This document shows positions 38,991 through 47,777 of a stretch of DNA of 64,000 nucleotides, piece after piece. The position numbers and the translations under genes are program-made. Source of the stretch: Myxococcales bacterium (lineage in GTDB: Bacteria > Myxococcota > Myxococcia > Myxococcales > Anaeromyxobacteraceae); the NCBI GenBank assembly GCA_021806645.1, contig JAJZQX010000005.1:1-64000 (forward strand), written 5' to 3'. The notes under the pieces were generated by a model. The model searched no databases, had not been told where the DNA came from, and worked only from the letters and a program-made list of their open reading frames with translations. Positions within the stretch are counted from its first letter, which is position 1. Each line of letters opens with the position of its first letter.

Positions 38991-39752
38991 TCAGCCGCGA
39001 AGCCGCCAGCCAGACCGTAGGAGCATGTAGGCCGCGGTGAGCGCCCCCGCCGCCAGCAGGAAGACCAGCCCCGCCCCGGCCCACGGCGAGGCGTCACTCG
39101 ACCCCAGCACCGCGAAGCGCAGCCCGTCCACCATGTAAAAAACCGGATTGGCCCGGGCCACGGCCGCCAGCCCGGGCGAGAGCATCCGGACCGAGAAGAA
39201 GACCCCGCCCAGGAAGGTGAGCGGCAGGATGAAGAAGGTCGGGAAGAAGTTCACCTGCTCGAAGGTCTGCGCCCAGATGGCGCTGGCCACGCCTCCGGCC
39301 GCGAAGGCGACCGCGGCCAGCGTCACCACCGCCAGCGCCAGCAGCGGGTGAGCCACCTCGAAGCCGGTGAAGATCCCCGCCACCGCCCAGGTGATGCCGC
39401 CGACCAGCAGCCCTCGCACCACCGCCGCCAGCACGAAGGCGCCCAGCATCTCGGCGTAGGAGAGAGGAGAGACCAGCACGTCTACGATGGTCCCCTGCAG
39501 CTTCATGACGAAGAGCGAGGAGGCGCTGTTGAGGTAGGCGTTCTGCACCACCCCCATCAGCACCAGCCCGGGGACGATGAAGCGCGCGTAAGGCACCCCG
39601 CCCACCTCGCGCAGCTGGTGGCCGATGGAGACGCCGAAGACGATGAAGTAGAGGGTGGTGGTCAGCAGCGGCGTCGCCAGGGTCTGCCCGGGGACGCGCA
39701 GGAAGCGGCGGATCTCCTTCGACAGCAGGGTGCGGAAGCCGAGCGAGATCAC
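38991..39752 (-). CDS. ABC-2 type exporter permease
   Basis: A 253-aa inner-membrane protein with six predicted helices and the ABC-2 pattern: an N-terminal amphipathic KEIRRFLRVPGQTLATPLL, then segments around FIVPGLVLMGVVQNAYLNSA, SPLSYAEMLGAFVLAAVVRG, and PLTFLGGVFFSVRMLSPGLA. It resembles the YadH permease group. The GTG start overlaps the ATPase stop (GTGA), so it is the partner of the upstream gene. The substrate is unknown. Confidence 0.88.
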   Translation of the reverse strand: MISLGFRTLLSKEIRRFLRVPGQTLATPLLTTTLYFIVFGVSIGHQLREVGGVPYARFIVPGLVLMGVVQNAYLNSASSLFVMKLQGTIVDVLVSPLSYAEMLGAFVLAAVVRGLLVGGITWAVAGIFTGFEVAHPLLALAVVTLAAVAFAAGGVASAIWAQTFEQVNFFPTFFILPLTFLGGVFFSVRMLSPGLAAVARANPVFYMVDGLRFAVLGSSDASPWAGAGLVFLLAAGALTAAYMLLRSGWRLRG

Positions 39753-40489
39753 GGCGCGGCCGCCTCCTTCCGCCCCACCAGCTCCACGTAGATCTCCTCC
39801 AGCGAGCGCCCCCCGGAGCGGGCCATCAGCGCCGTCTTCTCCTCCACCAGCCGCAGCAGGCCACGGTCGATGATGCCGATCCGGTCGGCCAGCGCCTCGG
39901 CCTCCTCGAGGTAATGGGTGGTGAGCACCACCGTGGTGCCGCGGTCGCGCAGGGTCCGGACATAGGCCCAGAGGGCGCGGCGCAGCTCCACGTCCACGCC
40001 GGCGGTCGGCTCGTCGAGGAAGAGCACCTTCGGCTCGTGGACCAGCGCCTTGGCGATGAGGAGCCGCCGCCGCATGCCGCCCGACAGGGCGCGGGCGCTG
40101 GTGTGGCGCTTGGCGGTCAGGTCGAGGGCGGTGAGCAGCTCGGTGAGCCGGGCCTCGGTGAGCCGCACGTCGAAGTAGCCGGCCTGGAAGCGGAGGCTCT
40201 CCTCGACGGTGAAGAAGGGGTCGAAGTTGATCTCCTGCGGCACCAGCCCGACGTGCCGGCGCGTGAACCGGTAGTCCCGCACCACGTCGCGCCCCAGCAC
40301 CCGGGCCTCGCCGGCGGTGGCCCGGGCCAGGCCGGTCACGATGGAGATGAGCGTGGTCTTCCCGGCGCCGTTGGGGCCGAGCAGGCCGAAGATCTCGCCG
40401 GCGCGGATGTCGAGATCGACACCGCCGAGCGCCACCAGGTCGCCGTAGCGCTTGGTGAGGCCGCGGATCTGGACGACCGGTTCGGGCAC
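39749..40489 (-). CDS. ABC-2 type exporter ATPase
   Basis: A 246-aa ATPase of the YadG/CcmA-like class. Walker A GLLGPNGAGKTTLISIVTG (about residues 35-53), Q-loop VPQEINFDP, signature ALSGGMRRRLLIAKAL, Walker B VLFLDEPTAGVDVELRR and the H-loop VVLTTHYLEEAEALADR are all present. The start is GTG 40489. It forms a two-gene exporter with the following permease gene. Confidence 0.92.
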   Translation of the reverse strand: MPEPVVQIRGLTKRYGDLVALGGVDLDIRAGEIFGLLGPNGAGKTTLISIVTGLARATAGEARVLGRDVVRDYRFTRRHVGLVPQEINFDPFFTVEESLRFQAGYFDVRLTEARLTELLTALDLTAKRHTSARALSGGMRRRLLIAKALVHEPKVLFLDEPTAGVDVELRRALWAYVRTLRDRGTTVVLTTHYLEEAEALADRIGIIDRGLLRLVEEKTALMARSGGRSLEEIYVELVGRKEAAAP

Positions 40490-40529
40490 GGGCGGGCAAT
40501 GTAACCCGGGGCGGGACGGCTAGCACGAG

Positions 40530-40596
40530 GCGGGGCGCCGCCCCGGCCGCCGTTCCCGGGGCCGGGCGACCCGCATCTTGCGGGGCGCCGCCCCGG
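40530..40596. repeat. two palindromic GC repeats, 50 bp apart
   Basis: CGGGGCG-C-CGCCCCG, a 15-bp palindrome, occurs at about 40531-40545 and 40581-40595 within 17-bp identical copies. Each can form a short hairpin. They may be a dispersed repeat of this genome. Confidence 0.55.
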
Positions 40597-40909
40597 AGCC
40601 TTCACTGGTCCGACTTCGCCCCGATGATCGACTCCGGTCGCCCTCGCCCGACCGCACGCTGGCCGACGCTGCCGCCGTAGGGCGAAGCGGGCGATCGCGT
40701 GCCGGTGTGCGGAGGTGAGCGGTTCGGTGAGGTGAGGCCGCCCTGGCGCCAGCCCGGCTGCGAGATGCGTGACGGCCGGGCACCGCCACCAGGGAGCACC
40801 TGGTCCAGCGACCGGCTGGCGCGCACTCTCGCCCGGGGGTGTTGCGATCGAAGCCGATGGCCCATCCCTCACGACGGCTCTCACCGGAGCACCCGGACGC
40901 GATCAGCCC

Positions 40910-41026
40910 GCGCAGCCCGCGAGGCGGCGCCGGCCGACGAACGGGCGGAAGCTTGGCGCAGCCCGCGAGGCGGCGCCGGCCGACGATCCGGGCGCTCGAC
41001 GCCCGCGCAGCCCCCGAGGCGGCGAA
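40910..41026 (+). repeat. three tandem-like GC repeats (31-bp unit)
   Basis: A 31-bp unit at 40910-40940 recurs identically at 40956-40986 (period 46) and in a shorter, partly diverged form at 41005-41026 (period 49). All share the core GCGCAGCCC.CGAGGCGGCG. The repeats are just upstream of the RluA-type gene and in no clear coding frame. Confidence 0.7.
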
Positions 41027-41102
41027 GGAGGAGCGCCTTGACCCTCGCCGATGGCGCCCCCTGCCCGGAGCGTGGTACGGCGCGGGGCGAGGCCAGCCAG
41101 CG

Positions 41103-42023
41103 ATGAACCACGGTCACACCTACCGGGAGCAGATCGACGCCCGCGACGCCGGCCGCGCCGTGCTGGCGCACCTCGGCGAGCGGTTCGGGCGCGCCACCCC
41201 GTCCACCTGGCAGGCGCGGATCGAGACCGGGCAGGTGAAGCTAGACGATGCGCCCACCACCGCCGGGGCGCTGCTGCGCGCCGGCCAGTGGCTCTGCTGG
41301 GACCGCCCGCCCTGGACCGAGCCGCCGGTGCCGCTCGACACCGCCGTGCTCTACGAGGATGCGCTGCTGCTCGCCGTCGCCAAGCCGCGCGGGCTCCCCA
41401 CCATGCCGGCCGGCGGCCTCTACCTCGAGCACACCCTCCTCGCGGTGGTGCGCCGCCGCGCCCCGGAGGCGAGCCCCATGCACCGGCTGGGGCGCGACAC
41501 CTCCGGCCTGGTGCTCTTCGCGCGGACCGCCGCGGCGGCCCGCGTCGTCCAGGCGGCCTTCCGGGCCCGCCAGATCGGCAAGGTCTACCGGGCCCTCTGC
41601 AGCGGCCACCCGGTGGCAGACGCCTTGACCATCGACGTCCCCATCGGCGAGGTGGCCCATCCGCTGCTCGGCACCGTCCACGCCGCCTCACCGGGCGGCC
41701 GCCCGTCGAGGAGCCACGTCCGGGTGCTGGAGCGGCGCGGCGGCGGCGGCCTGCCACCGTGCGCGCTGGTAGAGGTGACGATCGAGACCGGCCGCCCACA
41801 TCAGATCCGGATCCATCTGGCCCACGCCGGCCATCCGCTCGTGGGCGACCCGCTCTTCGGCCCGGGCGGCCTGCCGCTCCCCGGAACCCGCGCCCTGCCC
41901 GGCGATCCGGGCTACCTGCTCCACGCCGGGCGGCTCGAGCTCGACCACCCGGTGAGCAAGGCCCGGCTGGTGATCGAGTGCCCGCCGCCGCCGGCGCTGC
42001 GGCTCGGCGCTGGACGCACCTAG
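41103..42023 (+). CDS. RluA family RNA pseudouridine synthase
   Basis: A 306-aa enzyme that isomerises uridine to pseudouridine in rRNA or tRNA. The catalytic aspartate is in MHRLGRDTSGLVLFA (about residues 127-141). The preceding AVAKPRGLPTMPAGG and the later GKVYRALCSG and VEVTIETGRPHQIRIHLAHAGHPLVGDPLFG are typical. A short S4-like N-terminal part (STWQARIETGQVKLDD) is present. The start at 41103 is where similarity begins; upstream in-frame sequence is repeat DNA. Confidence 0.9.
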   Translation: MNHGHTYREQIDARDAGRAVLAHLGERFGRATPSTWQARIETGQVKLDDAPTTAGALLRAGQWLCWDRPPWTEPPVPLDTAVLYEDALLLAVAKPRGLPTMPAGGLYLEHTLLAVVRRRAPEASPMHRLGRDTSGLVLFARTAAAARVVQAAFRARQIGKVYRALCSGHPVADALTIDVPIGEVAHPLLGTVHAASPGGRPSRSHVRVLERRGGGGLPPCALVEVTIETGRPHQIRIHLAHAGHPLVGDPLFGPGGLPLPGTRALPGDPGYLLHAGRLELDHPVSKARLVIECPPPPALRLGAGRT

Positions 42024-42068
42024 GGTGTCTTGCCGCCGCTTCTCCGGGCGTGCAAGCTTCGCCGCACC

Positions 42069-44498
42069 GTGCCGCCAGGATCCCCCGTCCCGGAGAGGCC
42101 CGAACCGGGCTCGATCTCCGCGCTCCTCGCCGACCTTGCTCACACCCCGTCCATCGACGAGGGCGTGACCTGGTCTCCCGAACTCCGGCCCGGCGCCCGC
42201 GTGGACCGGTTCGAGCTGGTGCGCGAGCTAGGGCGCGGCGCCTTCGGCGTGGTCTTCGAGGCGCGCGACACCTCGCTCGGCCGGCTGGTGGCCTTCAAGG
42301 TGGTCCGCGCCGGCCGGACCGAGGTGGCCGAGGACCAGCTCCGGCGCGAGGCCGAGACCATCGCCCGGCTCGCCCACCCGAACCTGGTGACGCTCTACGA
42401 CTACGGCCGCTGCGCCCACGGCCCCTACCTGGTGCTCGAGCTCCTGCACGGCCAGACCCTCTCGGCCCGGCTGGCCCGCGGGCCGCTCTCCCCCGCCGAG
42501 GCGGTGGGCGTCGCCGTGGACGTGACCCGTGGCCTGGCCTGGGCCCATGCCCACGGCGTGGTCCACCGCGATCTCAAGCCGTCCAACATCTTCCTGGTCG
42601 AGGGGGGTGGCGCCAAGGTCCTCGACTTCGGGCTGGCGCAGGCCTTCGGCCGGAGGCGGCTGGGCGGCGGCACGCCCAACGGCATGGCTCCGGAGCAGTG
42701 GCGCGAGGCGCCCGAGGACGAGCGGACCGATGTCTTCGCGCTCGGCGTGGTCCTCTTCCGGATGCTGGCCGGCCGGCTCCCCTTCCCCGACGACGAGGGG
42801 CGCTCGGTGCTCGGGCCTGAGCCGGCGCCGCGGCTCACTGTGCCGGGCCACCCCGATCTCGCCAGGCTGATCGCGCGGTTGCTGGAGAAGGATCCGGTCC
42901 GCAGGCCGCGCGACGGCGCCGCCGTGCTGGCCGGGTTGCTGGTGACGCAGGCGGAGCTCTCGCCGCCAGAAGCCGGCGGCCCGGCGGCCGGGTCGGTCCG
43001 CGTCCAGCCTCGCTGGCGGCGCTGGACCGGCTGGATCGCGGTGGCGGCGGTGGCGCTCCTGGCCGGGTCGGCGCTGGTGGCGGGGTGGTTCGAGTGGCAG
43101 CGCCGGACCGAGGCGGACCCGACGCCGTCGGTCGCCGTCCTTCCCTTCTCCGACCTGAGCGAGGGGCAGGACCAGCGCTATCTCTCCGACGGGCTGGCCG
43201 AGGAGATCGTGGTGGCGCTGACGCGGCTGGAGGGGCTGCGGGTGACGGGGCCGACCTCGGCGGCCACCTTCCGGCATCCCTTCCCCGACCTGCGAAAGGT
43301 CGGCCGCGACCTCGACGTCGGCACGGTGCTGGAAGGGAGCGTGCGCCGCGACGGTGGCCGGGTGCGGGTGACGGCCCAGCTGGTCAAGGTGCCGGACGGC
43401 TACCACCTCTGGTCGCGCACCTTCGACCGCGACGTCGGCGACCTCTTCGCCGTCCAGGACGAGATCGCCGGCGCGGTGGTCCAGGCCCTCCAGGTGAAGC
43501 TGCTGGCCGGGCGAGCGCCCAGCTCCCAGCTCCACCGGACCGCGAACCCCGAGGTCTACGCGCAGTTCCTGCTGGGCCGGCAGCTGGTCCGGGAGGACCA
43601 GGTGCTGGCGGCGCGGCAGGCGGTGGCCGCCTACCGGCGCGCCCTGGCCGTCGATCCGACCTACGCGCCGGCCTGGGCGGGGCTCTCCCAGGCGCTCTTC
43701 TGGGGCTATGCCAACATCGACGGCACGGCCGCCGAGCTGAAGCGGGCGCGCGACGAGGCCATGGCCGCCGCCGAGCAGGCCGTGTCGCTGACGCCAGGGC
43801 TGGCCGAGGGGTTCGCCGCCCGCGGCTTCCTGCGCGCCACCCTCGACTGGGACTGGACCGGCGCCCGCTCCGACTTCGAGCGGGCCGTGGCGCTCGAACC
43901 GGGCAACGCCGAGATCCGGCAGCGCTACGCCCGCAACGTGCTCGCCCCCATCGGCCTGCTGGCCGACGCCCGCGCCGTGGCGCTCATGGCGATCCGCCTC
44001 GACCCGCTCTCCAGCAGCGCCTGGTCGTCGCTGGCCGCCATCTACCTCGCCGAGGGAGAGCTGGGCCGGGCGCGGCGGGCCGCCAACCGTTCGCTGCAGC
44101 TGCAGCCGCGCCAGGACTTCGCCTCCACCTACCTCTCGCTGGTCGAGCTGGTGGAGGGACGGCCCGAGGCGGCGCTCCAGGTGGCCGAGCGGTGCAACCA
44201 GGAGCTGTTCCGGCTGCAGCTGACCGCGGCGGCGCTCCACTCGCGGGGCCGGCGCGCCGAGGCGCAGGCGGCGCTCGACCAGCTCATCGCCCGCCACGCC
44301 GACGACGGGCCATTCCAGATCGCCACCGTCTACGCCTGGCGCGGCGAGTCCGATCGGGCCTTCTGGTGGATGGGGCGGGCGCTGGCGGCGCGCGACGGCG
44401 GGTTGATGGACCTGCGGCTCGACCCGCTGGTCCGCGGGCTGATCCCCGACCCGCGCTTCAAGGAGCTCCTCGCCCGGATCCGGTTGCCGCCGGACTGA
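42069..44498 (+). CDS. Ser/Thr protein kinase fused to TolB-like and TPR domains
   Basis: An 809-aa membrane signalling protein. The kinase (about residues 45-300) has GRGAFGVVFEARD, VAFKVV, VHRDLKPSNIFLV, KVLDFGLA and APEQWR. One transmembrane helix lies at about 320-342 (WIAVAAVALLAGSALVAGWF). The outer part starts with a TolB/FlgO-like domain (SVAVLPFSDLSEGQDQRYLS, AEEIVVALTRLEGLRV, VGTVLEGSVRRDGGRVRVTA) and continues with TPR-type repeats (about 490-790). The start is uncertain: GTG 42069 or TTG 42030. The domain order suggests a kinase that senses through a periplasmic scaffold; the target is unknown. It converges on the efflux operon. Confidence 0.85.
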   Translation: MPPGSPVPERPEPGSISALLADLAHTPSIDEGVTWSPELRPGARVDRFELVRELGRGAFGVVFEARDTSLGRLVAFKVVRAGRTEVAEDQLRREAETIARLAHPNLVTLYDYGRCAHGPYLVLELLHGQTLSARLARGPLSPAEAVGVAVDVTRGLAWAHAHGVVHRDLKPSNIFLVEGGGAKVLDFGLAQAFGRRRLGGGTPNGMAPEQWREAPEDERTDVFALGVVLFRMLAGRLPFPDDEGRSVLGPEPAPRLTVPGHPDLARLIARLLEKDPVRRPRDGAAVLAGLLVTQAELSPPEAGGPAAGSVRVQPRWRRWTGWIAVAAVALLAGSALVAGWFEWQRRTEADPTPSVAVLPFSDLSEGQDQRYLSDGLAEEIVVALTRLEGLRVTGPTSAATFRHPFPDLRKVGRDLDVGTVLEGSVRRDGGRVRVTAQLVKVPDGYHLWSRTFDRDVGDLFAVQDEIAGAVVQALQVKLLAGRAPSSQLHRTANPEVYAQFLLGRQLVREDQVLAARQAVAAYRRALAVDPTYAPAWAGLSQALFWGYANIDGTAAELKRARDEAMAAAEQAVSLTPGLAEGFAARGFLRATLDWDWTGARSDFERAVALEPGNAEIRQRYARNVLAPIGLLADARAVALMAIRLDPLSSSAWSSLAAIYLAEGELGRARRAANRSLQLQPRQDFASTYLSLVELVEGRPEAALQVAERCNQELFRLQLTAAALHSRGRRAEAQAALDQLIARHADDGPFQIATVYAWRGESDRAFWWMGRALAARDGGLMDLRLDPLVRGLIPDPRFKELLARIRLPPD

Positions 44499-44539
44499 CG
44501 GCGCTGCTCGCCTTCCTCGCGACCTGCCGCGGGTGCCGC

Positions 44540-45697
44540 TCACCCGAGCTGGGTGCGGAAGCGCGCCACCGCCAGCGCCATGACCCCGACGCCGAGCGCG
44601 GCCAGGCAGGCGAGCTGGAACCAGAGGTCGGTGAAGCCGGCCCCGCGCAGCAGCACGCCCCGCATCACCTCGGCGAAGTGGCGCACCGGGTTGAGCCAGG
44701 TGATCGCCTGCAGCCACCCCGGCATGCCGCGGATGGGCGTCATGACGCCGGAGAGCAGGATGGCCGGCATCATGAAGATGAAGCCGCCCAGGAAGGCCTG
44801 CTGCTGGTTCTGCGAGAGGGTCGAGATGAGCAACCCGACGCCGAGCGTGGAGAAGAGGTAGAGCAGCACCCCCACCGCCCCCACCAGCAGGCTGCCGCGC
44901 AGCGGCACCTCGAAGAGCCAGCTCCCCACCGCCACCAGCAGGAGCACGTCGAAGATCCCGATGACCAGGAAGGGGAGCAGCTTGCCGATGAGCAGCCAGA
45001 GCGGCCGGATGGGGGTCACCATCACCTGCTCCATGGTCCCCATCTCACGCTCGCGCGCCAACCCCATGGCGGTCACGAGCGTGGTGACGATGACCAGCAG
45101 CGTGCCGGCGATGCCCGGAACGATGTACGGCGCGCTCTTGAGCCGCGGGTTGTAGAGGACGCGTGGCACCAGCACCACCTGCGCCGGGGCCGGGCGTCCC
45201 GCGGCCTCCAGCCGTTCGCGGATGAGCCGCTCTCCGACCTCGCCGAAGTAGCGGGAGACGGCGCCGCTGGCCACCATGGCGCGGTTGGGGTCGCTGCCGT
45301 CGAGCAACACCTGCACCTCGGCCGGCCGCTGGCTGGCCAGGTCGCTGGCCAGCCCCGGGGTGAAGATCAGGGCCGCGGCCGCCTTCCCGTCGTCGAGGTC
45401 CTGTTCGGCCTCCGGGATGCCGCCCACCTGTCCCGCGAAGCGGAGCGTCTGGTCGGCCAGCAGGCGCCGGGCGTGGAGCCGGCTCTGGTCGCTCCGGTCC
45501 TGATCGACCAGCACGGTGGGCACCCGGTCCACGTCGAAGTCCACGGCGAAGCCGAAGATCACCGTCTGGACGAGCGGCGCCACGATGAGCAGGACCATCA
45601 CCCGCTTGTCGCGGATGGTCTGTCGAACCTCCTTGCGGAAGACCGCCGCCAGCTGCCGCCGCGCCGTGGACCAGAACTTCTCGCTCTCCGCGCTCAA
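44540..45697 (-). CDS. ABC-2 efflux permease (YbhR-like), second subunit
   Basis: A 385-aa permease with one N-terminal helix (VMVLLIVAPLVQTVIFGFAV), a large periplasmic domain (to about residue 180) and five C-terminal helices beginning PYIVPGIAGTLLVIVTTLVT. The conserved EREMGTMEQVMVTPIRPLWL cytoplasmic loop identifies the ABC-2 drug-efflux class. The start appears to be TTG 45697, overlapping the previous stop (TTGA); no ATG lies near enough to keep the first helix. Confidence 0.87.
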   Translation of the reverse strand: MSAESEKFWSTARRQLAAVFRKEVRQTIRDKRVMVLLIVAPLVQTVIFGFAVDFDVDRVPTVLVDQDRSDQSRLHARRLLADQTLRFAGQVGGIPEAEQDLDDGKAAAALIFTPGLASDLASQRPAEVQVLLDGSDPNRAMVASGAVSRYFGEVGERLIRERLEAAGRPAPAQVVLVPRVLYNPRLKSAPYIVPGIAGTLLVIVTTLVTAMGLAREREMGTMEQVMVTPIRPLWLLIGKLLPFLVIGIFDVLLLVAVGSWLFEVPLRGSLLVGAVGVLLYLFSTLGVGLLISTLSQNQQQAFLGGFIFMMPAILLSGVMTPIRGMPGWLQAITWLNPVRHFAEVMRGVLLRGAGFTDLWFQLACLAALGVGVMALAVARFRTQLG

Positions 45698-46830
45698 GCC
45701 ACCCTCCGCTTGAAGCGCGCCGTCGCCAGCGCGAGGATGCCGACCGCGAAGATCGCCATCGCCAGCAGGTCGGGCCAGAGCACGCCGAGCCCGTTCCCCT
45801 TGAGCAGGATGCCGCGCAACCCGTGGACCAGGTAGCGCGCCGGGATGAGACGCGAGATCGCCTGCAGCGGCAGCGGCATGTTCTCGATGGGGAAGATCAT
45901 GCCGGAGAGGATGATGGAGGGGAGCATGGCCGAGAGAGCGCCGGCCTGCGTCGCCACCAGCTGGTTCCTGGCCACCACCGAGATGAAGAGCCCCTGCCCG
46001 AGCATGCCGGCCAGGAACACCAGCCCGAAGAGCATGACGAGCGCGACGCTGCCGCGGATGGGCACGTCGAAGACCAGCGCGCCGAAGGCGACCACCAGCA
46101 GCAGTTCGAGGAGGCCGAGCGCCAGGTAGGGCAGCAGCTTGCCGAGCACGATCTCCAGCCGCCCCACCGGCGAGGCGAAGAGCTGCTCCATCGAGCCGCG
46201 CTCCCACTCGCCGGCGATGGCCAGCGCCGTGAGCATCACCGCGGTGATGGCCAGCAGGAAGGCCGAGATCCCCGGCACCATGTAGAGCGCGGACCGTCCC
46301 TCCGGGTTGTAGCGGGTCCAGACCTTCACCTGCAGCGGCGGCTGGAGCCCGGCGAAGGCGGCGCCGGCCAGCCGCTGGCTCTCGGCCCGGGCGATGGCGT
46401 CGGCCTTGGCGAGGACCTGGTTGCCGACCACCGGGTCGGCGCCGTCGAGCATGAGCTGGACCTGCGCCTTCCTGCCCAGCAGCAGGTCCCGCTGGTAGCC
46501 GCGCGGCACCACCAGCGCTGCCACGGCGGTGCCGGTGCGGAAGAGCGACTCCACCCCCTCCGTCATCGGGTGAGCCACCACCTCGAATTCCCGCGAGCCT
46601 TCGAAGGCCCGCGCCAGCGCCCGCGAGGCCTCGCTCCGGTCCTGGTCGGCGAAGGCCAGCGGGAGGTGGTCCAGGTCGGTGGAGATGCCATAGCCGAAGA
46701 GGAAGAGCATCACCACCGGCATAACCAGCGCCAGCGCCAGCGTGCGCGGATCCCGCCGGACGTGGATGGTCTCCTTGCCGGCCATGGCGCCGACGCGGCG
46801 GAGCGAGCGTAGCAGCGCGGCGCCGGTCAC
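45694..46830 (-). CDS. ABC-2 efflux permease (YbhS-like), first subunit
   Basis: A 378-aa permease with the same layout as the following one: an N-terminal helix (LALALVMPVVMLFLFGYGIS), a periplasmic region with the DLDHLPLAFADQDRSEASR beginning, and C-terminal helices from ALYMVPGISAFLLAITAVML. The loop EWERGSMEQLFASPVGRLEI is the family mark. The start is GTG 46830, overlapping the ATPase stop. The two permeases form a heterodimer in YbhFSR-type exporters. Confidence 0.9.
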   Translation of the reverse strand: MTGAALLRSLRRVGAMAGKETIHVRRDPRTLALALVMPVVMLFLFGYGISTDLDHLPLAFADQDRSEASRALARAFEGSREFEVVAHPMTEGVESLFRTGTAVAALVVPRGYQRDLLLGRKAQVQLMLDGADPVVGNQVLAKADAIARAESQRLAGAAFAGLQPPLQVKVWTRYNPEGRSALYMVPGISAFLLAITAVMLTALAIAGEWERGSMEQLFASPVGRLEIVLGKLLPYLALGLLELLLVVAFGALVFDVPIRGSVALVMLFGLVFLAGMLGQGLFISVVARNQLVATQAGALSAMLPSIILSGMIFPIENMPLPLQAISRLIPARYLVHGLRGILLKGNGLGVLWPDLLAMAIFAVGILALATARFKRRVA

Positions 46831-47777
46831 GGCGCGCCCCCGGCGTCGCGATCGACGACGGCCAGGAAGACGTCCTCCAGCGTGGGCGCCGCCTCCTCCA
46901 CCTCCACCGCCTCGGCCCCGGCTTCGCGAAGCGCGGCCGCCACGCGAGCCGCGTCGAAGCGCTCGGGATCGACGCGCAGGTGGAGCCCGGCACCGAACGG
47001 CGCCACCGCCCGCACCCCAGGCGCGCCTCCGAGCCTCGGCCCGGCCTCCGCCAGGCCCCGTCCGCGGGCCACCAGCACCCGGTCCGGCACCCAGGTCCGC
47101 TTCAGCCCGGCCGGCGTGTCGAGCGCCACCAGCTTGCCGTCCACCATCAGCCCGATGCGCCGGCAGTACTCCGCCTCGTCCAGGTAGTGGGTGGTGACGA
47201 AGACCGTGGTGCCGCCGCGCGCCAGCTCGCGGATCAGGTCCCAGAAGGCCCGCCGCGCCACCGGGTCGACGCCGGCGGTCGGCTCGTCGAGGAAGACCAG
47301 GCCGGGCCGGTGGAGCAGCGCGCAGGCCAGCGCCAGCCGCTGCCGCTGGCCGCCCGGCAGGTCGCCGGTGGTGGCCTCGTGCTGCGCGTCCAGCCCGACC
47401 CGCTCCAGCAGCTCGGCGGCGCGGGCCCGCAGCGCCGTCCCTTCCAGCCCGTAGGCGGCGCCGAAGAAGAGCAGGTTCTCCTCCACCGGCAGGTCGAGGT
47501 AGAGGGAGAACTTCTGCGACATGTAGCCGATCGACTCCTTGACCCGGCCGGGCGCGGTGGCCACGTCGTGCCCCGCCACCGTGGCCTGGCCGCTGGTCGG
47601 CGCCAGCAACCCGATGAGCATGCGGATGGTGGTGCTCTTCCCGGCGCCGTTGGCGCCGAGATAGCCGAAGATCTCCCCCTGCTCCACCTCGAAGGAGACG
47701 CGATCGACGGCCACGAAGGTGCCGAAGCGGCGGGTCAGGTCGCGCACCACGATGGCCGGGCCCACGCGCGCCGTCAC
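46827..47777 (-). CDS. ABC efflux ATPase (second nucleotide-binding protein)
   Basis: A 316-aa ATPase. Walker A YLGANGAGKSTTIRMLIG, Q-loop MSQKFSLYLDLPV, signature DLPGGQRQRLALACAL, Walker B LVFLDEPTAGVDPVARR and H-loop VFVTTHYLDEAEYCRR are clear; the C-terminal 80 residues form the regulatory extension of drug-export ATPases. The start is GTG 47777, overlapping the stop of the first ATPase gene (GTGA). Confidence 0.92.
   Translation of the reverse strand: MTARVGPAIVVRDLTRRFGTFVAVDRVSFEVEQGEIFGYLGANGAGKSTTIRMLIGLLAPTSGQATVAGHDVATAPGRVKESIGYMSQKFSLYLDLPVEENLLFFGAAYGLEGTALRARAAELLERVGLDAQHEATTGDLPGGQRQRLALACALLHRPGLVFLDEPTAGVDPVARRAFWDLIRELARGGTTVFVTTHYLDEAEYCRRIGLMVDGKLVALDTPAGLKRTWVPDRVLVARGRGLAEAGPRLGGAPGVRAVAPFGAGLHLRVDPERFDAARVAAALREAGAEAVEVEEAAPTLEDVFLAVVDRDAGGAP

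Larger units (their letters stand above)
40490..41102. other. 613-bp intergenic region rich in short repeats
   Basis: This gap between the divergent ABC exporter and RluA genes has no gene that can be supported. It contains two copies of a GC palindrome (40530-40546 and 40580-40596) and three copies of a 20-31 bp repeat (40910-41026). Open frames through it in several phases are compositional. Any promoters for the flanking genes are not recognisable. Confidence 0.6.

Noticed and set aside
40602-40865. 87-codon minus-strand frame in the repeat-rich spacer
   Set aside because: No ribosome-binding site, no hydrophobic or domain pattern, overlaps other equally open frames.
40910-41026. CRISPR array
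   Set aside because: Only three uneven units, spacers of 15-18 bp, GC-rich with no cas genes nearby.
40839-41102. Extended N-terminus of the pseudouridine synthase
   Set aside because: The added residues come from GC repeat DNA and do not resemble any RluA N-terminus.
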